Assembly: GCA_945787885.1 (NCBI GenBank)
Contig: CALZJF010000017.1
Span: 1 to 40,580, forward strand
DNA length: 40,580 bases
Direction: 5' to 3'
Source of the DNA: an uncultured Bacteroidales bacterium
GTDB taxonomy: Bacteria > Bacteroidota > Bacteroidia > Bacteroidales > Bacteroidaceae
Position 1 is the stretch's first letter, and each line of letters opens with the position of its first letter. Positions 1 through 8,842 of this stretch are shown piece after piece. Both the position numbers and the translations under genes were made by a program. The notes under the pieces are model-generated. The model saw only the letters and a list, made by a program, of their open reading frames with translations, ran no database searches and was not told the DNA's origin.

Positions 1-105
1 ACGTGACTGAATGAAAGACAAAAAGATACGGTGCGAGAGGCGTGAAGACATCCAGGTAAAACAGAAACGCTGCCTTACATTGAAAACTAATTTATAGAAC
101 CTACC
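1..105 (+). repeat. MITE-like 189-bp repeat, copy A (cut by window edge)
   Basis: This is the right-hand part of the 189-bp family described at copy C. It ends with the conserved terminal inverted repeat (CTAATTTATAGAACCTACC) at 87-105 and is followed by TAAA. The left half lies outside the window. It faces copy B in inverted orientation about 390 bp away. Confidence 0.9.
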
Positions 106-497
106 TAAATTAGCATTCAATGCTTTAGCGATGATGGTTCTTCATCAATCTTTTCCTACGTTTCCTCGCAGTTTCAGGGCATCCTTCCGCTCGTCTTGGT
201 CCCCAAAAACGCAGGGGATTTTTGCAAAAATACGCCTTTTTGACAATCTTGCAAAGTTTTTGCAGAGAAAAAGCCCTTGAGCATGATTCTAATCAGGCTT
301 TTGATGAGTGAAGAATCAACTACTTTCATCCATTTATAGATAAATGCGGACAACCGGAATAGACAATTTGCGGTGTTTCAACGCCTTGATTGTGCGGAAA
401 ATGCCACGGCAAGTTGGTGCAGACAAGCGTTGTTCGTATATTTGGCGTATGATTTACAGGACAACTTTGGCAAGTCCTCCTATGCTGACTAACACAA
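106..497. other. Gene-poor segment between two inverted MITE copies
   Basis: About 390 bp lie between copies A and B. Only short reading frames occur; the best is a minus-strand frame of about 50 codons ending near 180, which I do not recognise. No promoter, terminator or transposase motif is convincing. It may be decayed sequence carried between the two repeats. Confidence 0.5.
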
Positions 498-686
498 GGT
501 AGGTTCTATCAATTAGTTTTCAATGTAAGGTAGTGTTTCAGTTTTACTTGGATGTCTTCACGCCTCTCGCACCGTAGGGTTTTGTCTTTCATTCAGTCAC
601 GTAGCCCGCTACGCTCCCTCGTGAAAAACAAAAAGCTACTGCACGATAGTCGCAAATACATCGCAAGCTAATTGATAGAACCTACC
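498..686 (-). repeat. MITE-like 189-bp repeat, copy B
   Basis: Full-length copy in reverse orientation, with both terminal inverted repeats intact (GGTAGGTTCTATCAATTAG at the left, its complement at the right). It is 189 bp, the same as copies C, D, E and F. The flanks (ACAA left, TAAA right) do not form a target duplication, unlike copies C, E and F, which suggests rearrangement after insertion. Confidence 0.9.
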
Positions 687-747
687 TAAAATAATTTTTA
701 TTATCTGCTTGATGAAAAATTTGATAGTGATATTCATTCTCATGACG

Positions 748-811
748 CTGCTTTTCATCTCATAGTGACCACTTTGAGGGGTGAAAATGGTCATTTTGAG
801 GGAAAAAAATG
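748..811 (-). repeat. Tandem ~21-bp unit repeat (family 2), copy 1
   Basis: Reverse-orientation copy of a short array whose units resemble TGAYCATTTTCACCCYCAAA. Two to three units are visible (TGACCACTTTGAGGGGTGAA, then AATGGTCATTTTGAGGG). A/T-rich sequence on its left (about 688-720) resembles the flank of the copy at 40188, and AATGCTTGTTGATAAAT (complement, about 820-836) recurs at about 40031. It ends about 100 bp before the lyase gene at 909. Confidence 0.7.
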
Positions 812-908
812 AACGCATTTATCAACAAGCATTAACACAATCAGAAACAAGCCCTGCAAGGCGGGCGATTCTAACATTCACTAATTCTATTTCTCTCTAT
901 TTATTGTC

Positions 909-1976
909 ATGAGACACGGGTTGCTATTCTTCTTTTTCTGCTTTGCCCTTCTGCTCAACGCCCAGCCACGGCTGTGGGACATGGGCGAATTGGAGCAGAT
1001 GCGCCAAGATGCGGAGCATGCAGAGCGCAGATATATTTTGAAGCAGGCTGAGGCTGCGGTAGGGAGTCAGCCCGTGGCGGTGACGGATAAGGCTCTCGCA
1101 CGGTCGGGCGATAAGCATAATTTTGAGAGTCTGAGTCCCTATTGGTGGCCAGACCCTGAAAATCCCGGTGGCCCCTATAAGGTGAAAGATGGGCAGTTCA
1201 ACCCTGAATGCAAGGCGTACGACTTGCCCAGAATGTCAGCCCTCAATCAGCGTACGCACTATCTGGCAAAGGCGTATTACATCACTCGCGACGAACGCTA
1301 TCGCAAGGCGTTTCTGCAGCAGATTGATGTGTGGTTTCTGGACAGGCAGACGCGCATGAACCCCCACTTCGAGTATGCGCAGTTCATTCCAGGGCGCAAC
1401 GATGGCAGGGGGGCGGCAGCAGGAATGATTGATGCCTACAATTTCATAGATGTGCTGGAGAGCGTGCGGCTCGTGGAGAGCGTGCGGCCTATGGGGCGGA
1501 AACGCTGGAGGCAGTTGCAGGCTTGGTTTGGAGACTTTGCCGTATGGATGCAGCAGAGCGCGATGGGGCAGACGGCGCAGAACTTCGACCACAACATCGG
1601 AACTGCCTACGATATTTTGCTCTGCTATCTCTCTGATTTCACGGGCGATGCAGCGACGGCACGCCGTGTGGCTGAAAATTTTGAGGAGAAGCGCATCAAT
1701 GCCCAGATTGAGGCCGACGGCACACAGCCTATACAGTTGCGGAGAACCAAGGTGTTCAGTTATTCCGTTTCCAATCTGCAACATATCATGGATATGTGTG
1801 TGTTGCAAAAAAAAGTGCCTTCCCGTGTGAGAAAGGCACTTGAACATCTGTCGCAATATATTGGCAAAGCGGAATCGTTCCCGCATCAGGAGATTGGCGA
1901 TTGGCAACAGGCGGAGCGGAAACTCATCGCCAATATCCGGCGCGCCAATCAGTTGGGGTGTGACATAAGGTATTGA
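909..1976 (+). CDS. Secreted alginate-lyase-fold polysaccharide lyase
   Basis: The 355-residue product has a hydrophobic signal peptide (about 1-18) and an alginate_lyase-type (alpha/alpha) toroid domain. Family landmarks are SPYWWPDPENPGGPY at 76-90, NFDHNIGTAYD at 225-235 (counterpart of the NNH catalytic segment) and an Arg/Tyr segment near 278-285 (RRTKVFSYS). Such proteins cleave uronic-acid polysaccharides by beta-elimination; PL5- or PL38-like specificity (alginate or glucuronan) is possible, but the substrate cannot be read from the sequence. The usual NNH is replaced by FDHN, so catalysis should be tested. It is a single gene, converging on the polysaccharide block with only 21 bp between stops. 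A role in trimming or degrading an acidic glycan is inferred. Confidence 0.8.
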   Translation: MRHGLLFFFFCFALLLNAQPRLWDMGELEQMRQDAEHAERRYILKQAEAAVGSQPVAVTDKALARSGDKHNFESLSPYWWPDPENPGGPYKVKDGQFNPECKAYDLPRMSALNQRTHYLAKAYYITRDERYRKAFLQQIDVWFLDRQTRMNPHFEYAQFIPGRNDGRGAAAGMIDAYNFIDVLESVRLVESVRPMGRKRWRQLQAWFGDFAVWMQQSAMGQTAQNFDHNIGTAYDILLCYLSDFTGDAATARRVAENFEEKRINAQIEADGTQPIQLRRTKVFSYSVSNLQHIMDMCVLQKKVPSRVRKALEHLSQYIGKAESFPHQEIGDWQQAERKLIANIRRANQLGCDIRY

Positions 1977-1997
1977 TGTGGGAGAGACTACGTGGGG

Positions 1998-2927
1998 TTA
2001 TACGGGAAGTTTCAGCCATTCGCCAATTCTTTCATCCCATTCATGAGGCTGGAATGGCAGAAGACCGGCGTTGTTAAAGAATGTGAGCTCGCCGAAATAG
2101 ATTTTTCCGTTTACATTGTACAAATCCACCCGAACGTGTCGGAATCCTTGCGACAACTGTCGGGCAATGTCTATCATTTGGTCAAAGTTCTTGGGCTTCG
2201 CCAGCTTCTTCTTGCTGGTGGGATAGGACTGACGGAAGGGGAGATGATTGAAATCCAAGTCGAAGAAATCAAATTTCGTAGCCTTTCCTCGTTCTGATGC
2301 CACGTAGAGCATTTTCACTTCACCGTCGAAGCAGAAGAATTTATAGTCTTTCAGTTCAGTGCCAGACTCATCTACAAGGAACTGTTCTGCCAGGATGCGC
2401 TTTGGAACGTTGCGGTAAGGATATTCCCGGCCGCAATAATAGTAGTTGCGTTTCAGGCATCGGTTGATTTTCCGTCGTGCTGCATCAATGTCAAGTTGCG
2501 ACTTATCGCGACAAATGACGATACCCTGACTGTCGTGTGAGCACTTGAGGACAAAACGATTGGGAAGTTTGTCGAAGTCGATATCGTCGAAGCGTTCCCA
2601 TACGCCCAAGGTAGGGATGATGTGGCTGTCGCTGATGATGCTCGCCACATATTCTTTGGCTTGCACCTTGTCCACCAGTTTGGTGTATTCCTCATGCTGC
2701 TCATTCAGCTTGAGCCACTGCAACTTTTCGCTGTAGGTACGCGGATGGTCAAGGTGGAGCACCCTTCCGTTCATACTCAGGAAATATGCGACCTTGAGAT
2801 AGAGTCTGTCGTCTGTGATAAAGCGTGAAAGACCATGTTTCCATATCACGCCTGCCACCCAAAAGGGATTGAATATAAGAGCTTTAGACCTCATTGGTAG
2901 TTCTAACAAATTGTTTAGTTGTAACAA
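1998..2927 (-). CDS. TupA-like ATP-grasp protein of a polysaccharide cluster
   Basis: The 309-residue product matches the TupA-like ATP-grasp family found in cell-surface polysaccharide loci. Visible landmarks are HPRTYSEKLQWLKLN near residue 56, the central VLKCSHDSQG nucleotide-loop segment, ILAEQFLVDESG, LKDYKFFCFDGE, and the C-terminal VRVDLYNVNGKIYFGELTF with metal-ligand-type acidic residues. Members are thought to ligate amino or acyl groups to glycans at the expense of ATP; the acceptor here is unknown. It is the last gene of the minus-strand block and overlaps the preceding glycosyltransferase by 13 bp if the first ATG is used. An alternative ATG at 2894 would leave a 20-bp gap and removes only 11 residues. 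Confidence 0.82.
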   Translation of the reverse strand: MLQLNNLLELPMRSKALIFNPFWVAGVIWKHGLSRFITDDRLYLKVAYFLSMNGRVLHLDHPRTYSEKLQWLKLNEQHEEYTKLVDKVQAKEYVASIISDSHIIPTLGVWERFDDIDFDKLPNRFVLKCSHDSQGIVICRDKSQLDIDAARRKINRCLKRNYYYCGREYPYRNVPKRILAEQFLVDESGTELKDYKFFCFDGEVKMLYVASERGKATKFDFFDLDFNHLPFRQSYPTSKKKLAKPKNFDQMIDIARQLSQGFRHVRVDLYNVNGKIYFGELTFFNNAGLLPFQPHEWDERIGEWLKLPV

Positions 2928-3736
2928 AATAGCCGTTTGGTGAATCCTGCTAAGATGCGCGTTGCAAAGAAAAGAGGATTATAGCGAAACGGATGTTGCA
3001 GATAGACTCTGGTGTATGCCCAAGCCAAACTCAAGGCATTGGCCAGCAAGTGGGCGAACGTCTGGCGACTGTCTGCGTGTGAGGCAGAGTTAGTGCGCAG
3101 CCTCCTGTAGTAAATGGCATCGGGGGCAGCCGTGGCAACAGATGAAAAGCCATCCGTTAGGGTAGCCATGAATAGAGCATCTTCCCCCAACTGGTATTTC
3201 GTGTTGAAGCATCGCCCGCCAATCAGCTTTCGTGGGATAAGTTTGAAGCAGGACGATGACAGGAAGCTGCGTCCCTGTAGCAGACTTGCCTCGCCGCCAG
3301 CATTGTGAATGCGGTTGAAGAGTCGGGCCAGGTAATAGTCAGGGATATATTCGCCCGTTTCATCGCGATAGCCGATGACGTTGGAGGTGACAACTGTAGG
3401 CTTCTGCTGCGAGGCGCGTTCGAGCAGGCTTTGTAGGTAAGGCTCGCTGACCCAGTCGTCGTCGTCGATGAAAGTAAGAAATTCCCCTTTGGCGCAGTCG
3501 ATGCCCATGTTTCTTGCATGACTTACACCGGGCGTTTCGGTATGAATGAGCACGGTGTTCATGGTGAATTGCCGCAGCCATGCCTTCACCTGTCCCAGCC
3601 AAGGCTCGCCGCATCCGTTCAGAACGATGATGACCTCGTAGTGCTGCTTGTCTAAAGTCTGCCTTTCCAACGATTGCAGACATTCTTCCAGATAATGCTG
3701 AGGCTTGTAAGTGGGAACGACGACGGAGATTTTCAT
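2915..3736 (-). CDS. Family 2 glycosyltransferase
   Basis: The 273-residue product is a GT-A fold, family 2 glycosyltransferase. It opens with ISVVVPTYKPQHYLEEC, carries VIIVLNG for nucleotide binding, GVSHARNMGID near 70-80, and an acidic FIDDDDW metal and sugar-nucleotide site at 89-95. It probably adds one sugar to a lipid-linked repeat unit at the cytoplasmic face. Donor and acceptor are not predictable. It lies 42 bp downstream of another GT2 gene and overlaps the TupA-like gene, consistent with one transcript. The C-terminus has a weakly hydrophobic stretch but no clear membrane helix. Confidence 0.88.
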   Translation of the reverse strand: MKISVVVPTYKPQHYLEECLQSLERQTLDKQHYEVIIVLNGCGEPWLGQVKAWLRQFTMNTVLIHTETPGVSHARNMGIDCAKGEFLTFIDDDDWVSEPYLQSLLERASQQKPTVVTSNVIGYRDETGEYIPDYYLARLFNRIHNAGGEASLLQGRSFLSSSCFKLIPRKLIGGRCFNTKYQLGEDALFMATLTDGFSSVATAAPDAIYYRRLRTNSASHADSRQTFAHLLANALSLAWAYTRVYLQHPFRYNPLFFATRILAGFTKRLFCYN

Positions 3737-3778
3737 GAGGTTGAAGGAGAAACGGGATTTTGATGGAGCGACGGGGGG

Positions 3779-4696
3779 TTAATACAGACCGCGACGACGA
3801 TTGATAAACAGGTAGATAGAAGGGCAATAGCGCCGAATTTTATGGAGCATCCAGGTGACGGGGTACTTCTTTGGGTTGTGTCGCTTCACGAAGACGAGGT
3901 AATCGTGTTCACGATGGAGCGGATTGTCGAGGTAGGCGATGCGTTCTTTCAGCGTCATGTGCCTCAGTTTCTCGCAGATATCAGCATCAGATGTATGGTC
4001 AAATTCGCACGTACCACATACGTTTGCCGTGATGAGTGCGGGGAATCCCGCCTTGCGCACTACGAGGCTATAGTCGAAGTCGGGACCGCTGTGTATATAT
4101 CCATCGTAGAAAATGCCTACGCTATCTACCACCTGACGCGAAACGAGGAGGATGTTGGCATTCGTCTTATCTACCATCTGCGGCTGCCCCGTAGGTTTCA
4201 GTTCGCGAATCTTGCTGCGAGAGGCATTTTCATAGACGCCGCCGCCGTATGTGATGAGGCTTTCATCGTTCGGGTCGCAGGTGACACCGCTGTATATGCC
4301 CGCCATGCCATAAGTTTGCAGCGAGAAAGCATGGGCAGCATAGAGTTCCTTGAAGACATTGTCCTTCACGAAGGAATCATCGTTGAGGAGCAGATAGAAA
4401 TCGTAGGCATCGCGTTGCTTCAATGCTTCCTTCCAAGCGAAAATCATGCCGCCAGCCCAGTAGAGCGAGCCTGTTCCTTGCAGGATATGAATGTCTTTGT
4501 CAGGAAACTGATTGCGGACAGCTTCTGCCGTACCATCTGTGCAGCCATCGTCCGTCAGGTAAACCGTCAGAGCCGTCGTATCGTCTTGCGATAGGGCATG
4601 ATAGAGATGTCGCAGGCAGCTGAGGGTTTTTTCCCTGCGGTTGAAGCAGGTGAGTATGGCTGCAATGTGTATGTGGTGGGATGTTGTGTGTGTCAC
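3779..4696 (-). CDS. Family 2 glycosyltransferase (rhamnosyltransferase-like)
   Basis: The 305-residue product is a GT2 enzyme of the rhamnosyl/galactofuranosyl-transferase-like subgroup. Motifs are AAILTCFNRREKT near the start, TDDGCTDGT about 48-56, LYWAGGM at 78-84 and the LLNDDSF metal site at 104-110. The W-GGM motif is characteristic of this subgroup, but the donor sugar is not certain. It sits in the middle of the minus-strand glycan block, 14 bp after the GT4 gene. Confidence 0.87.
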   Translation of the reverse strand: MTHTTSHHIHIAAILTCFNRREKTLSCLRHLYHALSQDDTTALTVYLTDDGCTDGTAEAVRNQFPDKDIHILQGTGSLYWAGGMIFAWKEALKQRDAYDFYLLLNDDSFVKDNVFKELYAAHAFSLQTYGMAGIYSGVTCDPNDESLITYGGGVYENASRSKIRELKPTGQPQMVDKTNANILLVSRQVVDSVGIFYDGYIHSGPDFDYSLVVRKAGFPALITANVCGTCEFDHTSDADICEKLRHMTLKERIAYLDNPLHREHDYLVFVKRHNPKKYPVTWMLHKIRRYCPSIYLFINRRRGLY

Positions 4697-4710
4697 CGTT
4701 TTCTATGTTG

Positions 4711-5871
4711 TTATGATGGGTTTGCCTGACAGATGTCTTTGTAAACCATGAAAATACGTTCAGAGTTGATGGTAGAGGTGAAGTTTGCCATGGCGTGGCA
4801 TTTTCCTTCATTGGCTATGCGCAGCAATGTTGCTCGGTCTGTGATAAGGCGGCGCAGGCATGCTGCCAATTCTTCGGGCTTTCCTAAAGGATAGAGAAGC
4901 CCGGTATGGCCATGGTCAATGAGTTCGGCATTTGCACCGGCATCCGTTGCTACTACTGCCACCTGCTGCATCTGAAATTCTACCGTGACGCGTCCGAAGG
5001 CCTCGCTGGTGGAGAGCATCAACCCCACGTCCATGCGGCGGAGCAGTTGAGGCACATCGAACCGAACGCCTAAGAAGCTGACGCAGTCCTCCAGTTGGTG
5101 GGCCTTGATGAATGCCTGCATCCTGGCAAGATAGTGTTCATCTTTGGCCCGCCCGATGAGGTGGAGATGAAAATCCTGCACGCCCTCTTCTTTCAGGATT
5201 GCGATGGCTTGCAGTGCTTCCATCTGGTTTTTGCCCGGCTCTATTCTGCCCACCATGCAAATGTTTAGTCTGCCCGGTTCGTGGACGGCATCCATGCCCT
5301 CGGCAGGCGGCAGAATGCCATTGTGGATGACTGTGATTTTCTTGCCGTCGATGACGCGCAGGAAGGCGCGTCTGATCACCTCGGAGATAGCGATGAAGCG
5401 TTCGCATTTGCCATAGACATAGCGTTCGTAGCCTTCGCCCAGGCAAGAAGTGAGCCCGAAGTCTTCTTTTCCAAATTCGCGCAGATGCCAGATGTGCGGG
5501 ATGCCTTTCCAGCGCGATGCGTAGGCTCCCAAATCTGTCACGCTGGTATTGCTGTGTACGAGGTCGAACTGCTCTTTGCGCAGTTTCCACAGTAAAGTTA
5601 GTACGGAAAAGCCGTGAACAACGATGAAGTATGCTTTCTCTATCCACGAGCAGCCTTCATGACGCTTGAAGTTCGACATCTTCAGGACAATGCAGGGAAT
5701 GCGATTTTCTTGGCATTCCGTATAAAGCGTGCTGGCATCATTGAGATGAACACGCGGCATGACAACGAAAGGCTCTATTCCATGGTTGGCGCGCAGCTCC
5801 TTTATCAGTTGCAGCATACTGCGGCCTGCCCCCGACATATCTTGAGTTTGGGTGATATACAATACTTTCAT
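4711..5871 (-). CDS. Family 4 glycosyltransferase
   Basis: This is a GT-B fold, family 4 retaining glycosyltransferase of about 386 residues. It begins MKVLYITQTQDMSGAGRS, carries the central VGRIEPGKNQ segment, and ends in the donor-binding SEAFGRVTVEFQM motif (E-x7-E type). I start it at 5871 rather than at the upstream in-frame ATG at 5934: the shorter form begins directly with the first beta strand of the fold, and its ATG overlaps the stop of the preceding GT2 gene as ATGA, indicating translational coupling. Confidence 0.88.
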   Translation of the reverse strand: MKVLYITQTQDMSGAGRSMLQLIKELRANHGIEPFVVMPRVHLNDASTLYTECQENRIPCIVLKMSNFKRHEGCSWIEKAYFIVVHGFSVLTLLWKLRKEQFDLVHSNTSVTDLGAYASRWKGIPHIWHLREFGKEDFGLTSCLGEGYERYVYGKCERFIAISEVIRRAFLRVIDGKKITVIHNGILPPAEGMDAVHEPGRLNICMVGRIEPGKNQMEALQAIAILKEEGVQDFHLHLIGRAKDEHYLARMQAFIKAHQLEDCVSFLGVRFDVPQLLRRMDVGLMLSTSEAFGRVTVEFQMQQVAVVATDAGANAELIDHGHTGLLYPLGKPEELAACLRRLITDRATLLRIANEGKCHAMANFTSTINSERIFMVYKDICQANPS

Positions 5872-6788
5872 GAGGGAAGAAAGGCTCCTGTTTGGTGGAT
5901 GCAGATGTGGCGGTTGCGTCGTATCGTGCGCCATTGCCCTATAATTTTCAGGATGTGGCAGGCAGGGTGCAGTGAATGCTGGCGCACGATGGCCTTCAGC
6001 GTGTCGCCCAGACAGCGATACCAGGCGCGGCGCAACGAAAGAAAAGGATTGCTGAACAGTTTGAGCAGACCGATGTAGTGGAGATACAGCAGTTGCTGCT
6101 TCGATGCCTGACGATATTGGCGGTCGTGGATGGCTTTCGCCTTCATCACCACGCCCGTCCGCAATCCGTGGAATCGCGTGCGAGCCGTGTAGTCATCATC
6201 TTCGCCATAGTGCGGATAGGTGGGCGAGAAGAGTCCGACGGTTCGTATCGTAGAGACGGGCAGTAGCCAGTGGGCAGCCATGACGGTCTCTACGTCATAG
6301 ACCTCTTCAAAGCTATCTGCTTCAAGGCTGTCAGGATTTTTGAATGGCTGCGTCGTGATGGCGTGCTGCAAACGAGGGTTCTGCGAGCAGGGCCCCTGGG
6401 CGAAGTTGCGGTCCAGTAGCCCGTCGGCCTGCAGTTGCGCTGGACTGAGAATCCCGAAGTCCGGGTGATGCCGATGGCAGTCAATCAGCAGTCCCAGGGT
6501 GTCGGGCATGATCCAAGCATCCTCGTTCAGCAGATACACATAGTCGTAGCCATGCTGAAGGGCGTAAATCATTCCCTGGTTGTTGGCACGTCCGAACCCC
6601 TCGTTGTGGGAATTTTGCACAAAGTATGCTTCCGGATAATGCTCCTGTATGAATTGCTGCGTGCCGTCAGTCGAACCGTTGTCGATGACGAACAGATCCG
6701 TCGCCACCTCCGAGTCGCGCAGACTTTGCAGACATTGCTGCGCCCAACGCATGCCATTGTAGGTCACGATGATGGTCAGTACTTTCAT
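5868..6788 (-). CDS. Family 2 glycosyltransferase (WbbL-like)
   Basis: The 306-residue GT2 shows LTIIVTYNG at the start, VIDNGSTDGT at 34-43, NEGFGRANNQGM at 62-73 and a LLNEDAW metal site at 86-92, the pattern of WbbL-like rhamnosyltransferases. The C-terminal part, with a short hydrophobic stretch followed by basic residues, may associate with the membrane. It is coupled to the next gene by an ATGA overlap. The sugar transferred is unknown. Confidence 0.88.
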   Translation of the reverse strand: MKVLTIIVTYNGMRWAQQCLQSLRDSEVATDLFVIDNGSTDGTQQFIQEHYPEAYFVQNSHNEGFGRANNQGMIYALQHGYDYVYLLNEDAWIMPDTLGLLIDCHRHHPDFGILSPAQLQADGLLDRNFAQGPCSQNPRLQHAITTQPFKNPDSLEADSFEEVYDVETVMAAHWLLPVSTIRTVGLFSPTYPHYGEDDDYTARTRFHGLRTGVVMKAKAIHDRQYRQASKQQLLYLHYIGLLKLFSNPFLSLRRAWYRCLGDTLKAIVRQHSLHPACHILKIIGQWRTIRRNRHICIHQTGAFLPS

Positions 6789-6836
6789 TTTTCCTCTTTC
6801 TGAAAAGGATAATCTGTAAGGGTTTGTGTTGCGCTT

Positions 6837-8126
6837 TCACCATTCCACTTCTACAGCAGCGGGGAAGAGACGCAGCGGATCGCCCCACAGTTTGGCGGCG
6901 TGGCGCATCGTCTCGCGCGAAATTTTAGCCCGTCCTTCATAGATTGTGCGGCCATTGATAGTGATGCTGACAGGCCGATTCAGGTCAATCAGTTCTTCGG
7001 AGAGGAACACCCGCAGTCGGCCGTGCTCCGCATCCGCGTAGTGGCGGGCAAAGAATAGGTCGATATTCCACATTCTATCTACAAAGGTTGTGGCATATTC
7101 CACGCGTTTTACGCTGATGTCTATATGGTTGCGGCCGTCGGTGCTGAACTCGTAGGCCGTGCGATAGGCATCCGTCTCAGCCAGCACCTCCAGATTGTAG
7201 AAACAATTGCGCTTCACGCTGTCCATCTCCATGTTTTCCCAAAGAAAGTGGTGTGGCTGCGGTGTTCGTCGGTGACGGCTGAGCCAAGGTGTCGTGGGGA
7301 AATAGTCGATGTGGTGTCCGCGTCCCGGTATGAGCGAGATGCTGTGATGGTATTCGCCGGGGTATAAACGTTCGATACTGTCGAGTGCTTCCGCCGTTCC
7401 TTGTGTGAGCAGATTTCGATAGAACATCGCGTCTTGGTCGCCAGTGTGGAAATGGAAAGCCGTATGCCCCAGATTCTCTACGGGCGCATTCTTCAGCGGT
7501 TCGCCTCCCGCCATTGGTCCGGCAGCAGCAAAATAGTCGGCATAGTAAGATGCCAGACGCTGGCTGCCATAGGCTCCCTCCGAAATGCCGAAGACATAGA
7601 GCCGTGAGGCATCCACATTGGGCTGCGCGAGTGTCCATCGCAGCAGATTCCCCCATGCCCACAGCTTTCCGCGCTGCCACCATCGGTAGAGTTTTCCCTC
7701 ATTGGGAATTTTCGGAATGCAATAGAAGGCAGGAGCATCATCGAAAGCCTGTGCCAATTGCCATCCCGTCTGCCATTCCATATCGCGAGGACCTGAGCCG
7801 TGGAGATACAGATAGCAGGGCCATCCGGCTTCAGGCTCCGTTCCCTTTGTGCCTGAGCGGAAATCAAGCGTAGCATGGGGTTCCAGCGAGTCAGGAATCT
7901 CCCAACTGGTGATGGCTCCTTCGCTCAGAGGCTTCATGGCGAGGGGCGAAACGGGCAGCGAACGGCCCAGCGCATCACACCATTCAGTCCAAACCGATTG
8001 TCGCATGGCTGCCAATTTGCCCGTACGGTCAGGGAAATGTTCTGCCGAGGAGGGCAGAGCTACAAAAGAGGAGGGCAGGGCAGCAAGAGAAAGGAGGAGG
8101 AAAAGCTGTAGTGCAGGCTTCTTCAT
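6837..8126 (-). CDS. Secreted alpha/beta-hydrolase (esterase-like)
   Basis: The 429-residue product has a signal peptide (about 1-28, with a repeated ALPSS) and an alpha/beta-hydrolase domain. The oxyanion-hole LHGSG is at 108-112, the nucleophile elbow GISEGAYG places Ser182, GDQD at 229-232 offers the acid, and GHHIDYF near 270-276 offers the histidine. Residues from about 300 form an extra beta-rich C-terminal domain. It resembles polysaccharide deacetylating or feruloyl esterases of Bacteroidota. Its position in the glycan block suggests it removes or edits acyl groups on an exported or foraged polysaccharide; this is inference. A serine-peptidase-like activity is an alternative. Confidence 0.75.
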   Translation of the reverse strand: MKKPALQLFLLLSLAALPSSFVALPSSAEHFPDRTGKLAAMRQSVWTEWCDALGRSLPVSPLAMKPLSEGAITSWEIPDSLEPHATLDFRSGTKGTEPEAGWPCYLYLHGSGPRDMEWQTGWQLAQAFDDAPAFYCIPKIPNEGKLYRWWQRGKLWAWGNLLRWTLAQPNVDASRLYVFGISEGAYGSQRLASYYADYFAAAGPMAGGEPLKNAPVENLGHTAFHFHTGDQDAMFYRNLLTQGTAEALDSIERLYPGEYHHSISLIPGRGHHIDYFPTTPWLSRHRRTPQPHHFLWENMEMDSVKRNCFYNLEVLAETDAYRTAYEFSTDGRNHIDISVKRVEYATTFVDRMWNIDLFFARHYADAEHGRLRVFLSEELIDLNRPVSITINGRTIYEGRAKISRETMRHAAKLWGDPLRLFPAAVEVEW

Positions 8127-8209
8127 CGTGAGGGAGTTAATGAAATGGGGGTTATTGGTTGTGAAGGCTTCTGAAGTTCCTCATCGTTCTGAGCATTTAT
8201 GCGCAACGT

Positions 8210-8776
8210 TCAATCATGCGTCATGCGCAAATACTCATGTCCGAAAATGAAATAACGCCCCGTTTCAGCAAATCCGAGGCGTTCGTATAGTTTTTTTGCC
8301 AAAATGTTCTGAGGGTCGCAGGCGAGGAGTGTGGTAAGACCTCTGCGGTGTGCCTCTTCTACAGCCGTATTCAGCAGTCTGCCTGCTATGCCGCAGCCGC
8401 GATGCTGGGGCTTCACCGCCACGGAGTCTATATAATACTCTCCGCGCTGCGCTTCATCCACCATTTGTTCGGGGTCGAAGGTCAGCAGATGTCTGAGGGC
8501 ATCGAAGGTGCGCAGGCGCATGTCGTGATAGTCAGCCCCATCGTAGGCAACGATGCCTCCTGCGCGCGCTCCCTCCACTTCGGCAATCACCGTGTTCTGC
8601 CAGGAGTAGAGCGTATCAGTGCGTCGGCATACTTCAATGAGTGCCGCATCGGGCTGCTTTGCAGCGTTTTCGTTGTCCCATAGGTCAGCCCCTAAGGCTA
8701 CTGCCACCACTTCTGCTATGAAGCTGGCATCTTCAGGGATGGCAGGACGGAAGGTAAGGGTAGGGTGTGGTGTCAT
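8210..8776 (-). CDS. GNAT-family N-acetyltransferase
   Basis: The 188-residue product has the GNAT acetyl-CoA fold: LTFRPAIPEDASFIAEV at the N-terminus, YIDSVAVKPQHRGCGIAGRLL containing the Q/R-x-x-G-x-G/A pyrophosphate loop, and the terminal NILAKKLYERLGFAETGRY segment. The acceptor amine is unknown. It is co-oriented with the glycan genes (66 bp after the BspA-like gene, 83 bp before the esterase) but could be an unrelated passenger. Confidence 0.85.
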   Translation of the reverse strand: MTPHPTLTFRPAIPEDASFIAEVVAVALGADLWDNENAAKQPDAALIEVCRRTDTLYSWQNTVIAEVEGARAGGIVAYDGADYHDMRLRTFDALRHLLTFDPEQMVDEAQRGEYYIDSVAVKPQHRGCGIAGRLLNTAVEEAHRRGLTTLLACDPQNILAKKLYERLGFAETGRYFIFGHEYLRMTHD

Positions 8777-8842
8777 CTCTGTTCTATTATTTTTTCCGTA
8801 GAGACGGTAAGAGTAAATGGAAGGTTTGGCTAAAATCCAAGA

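Noticed and set aside
28-110. CRISPR-like array from repeats
   Set aside because: The repeated elements are 189 bp, dispersed and have terminal inverted repeats, unlike short repeats with spacers.
1236-1907. Long minus-strand frame across the lyase gene
   Set aside because: It lies opposite a well-supported gene and shows no protein family signal.
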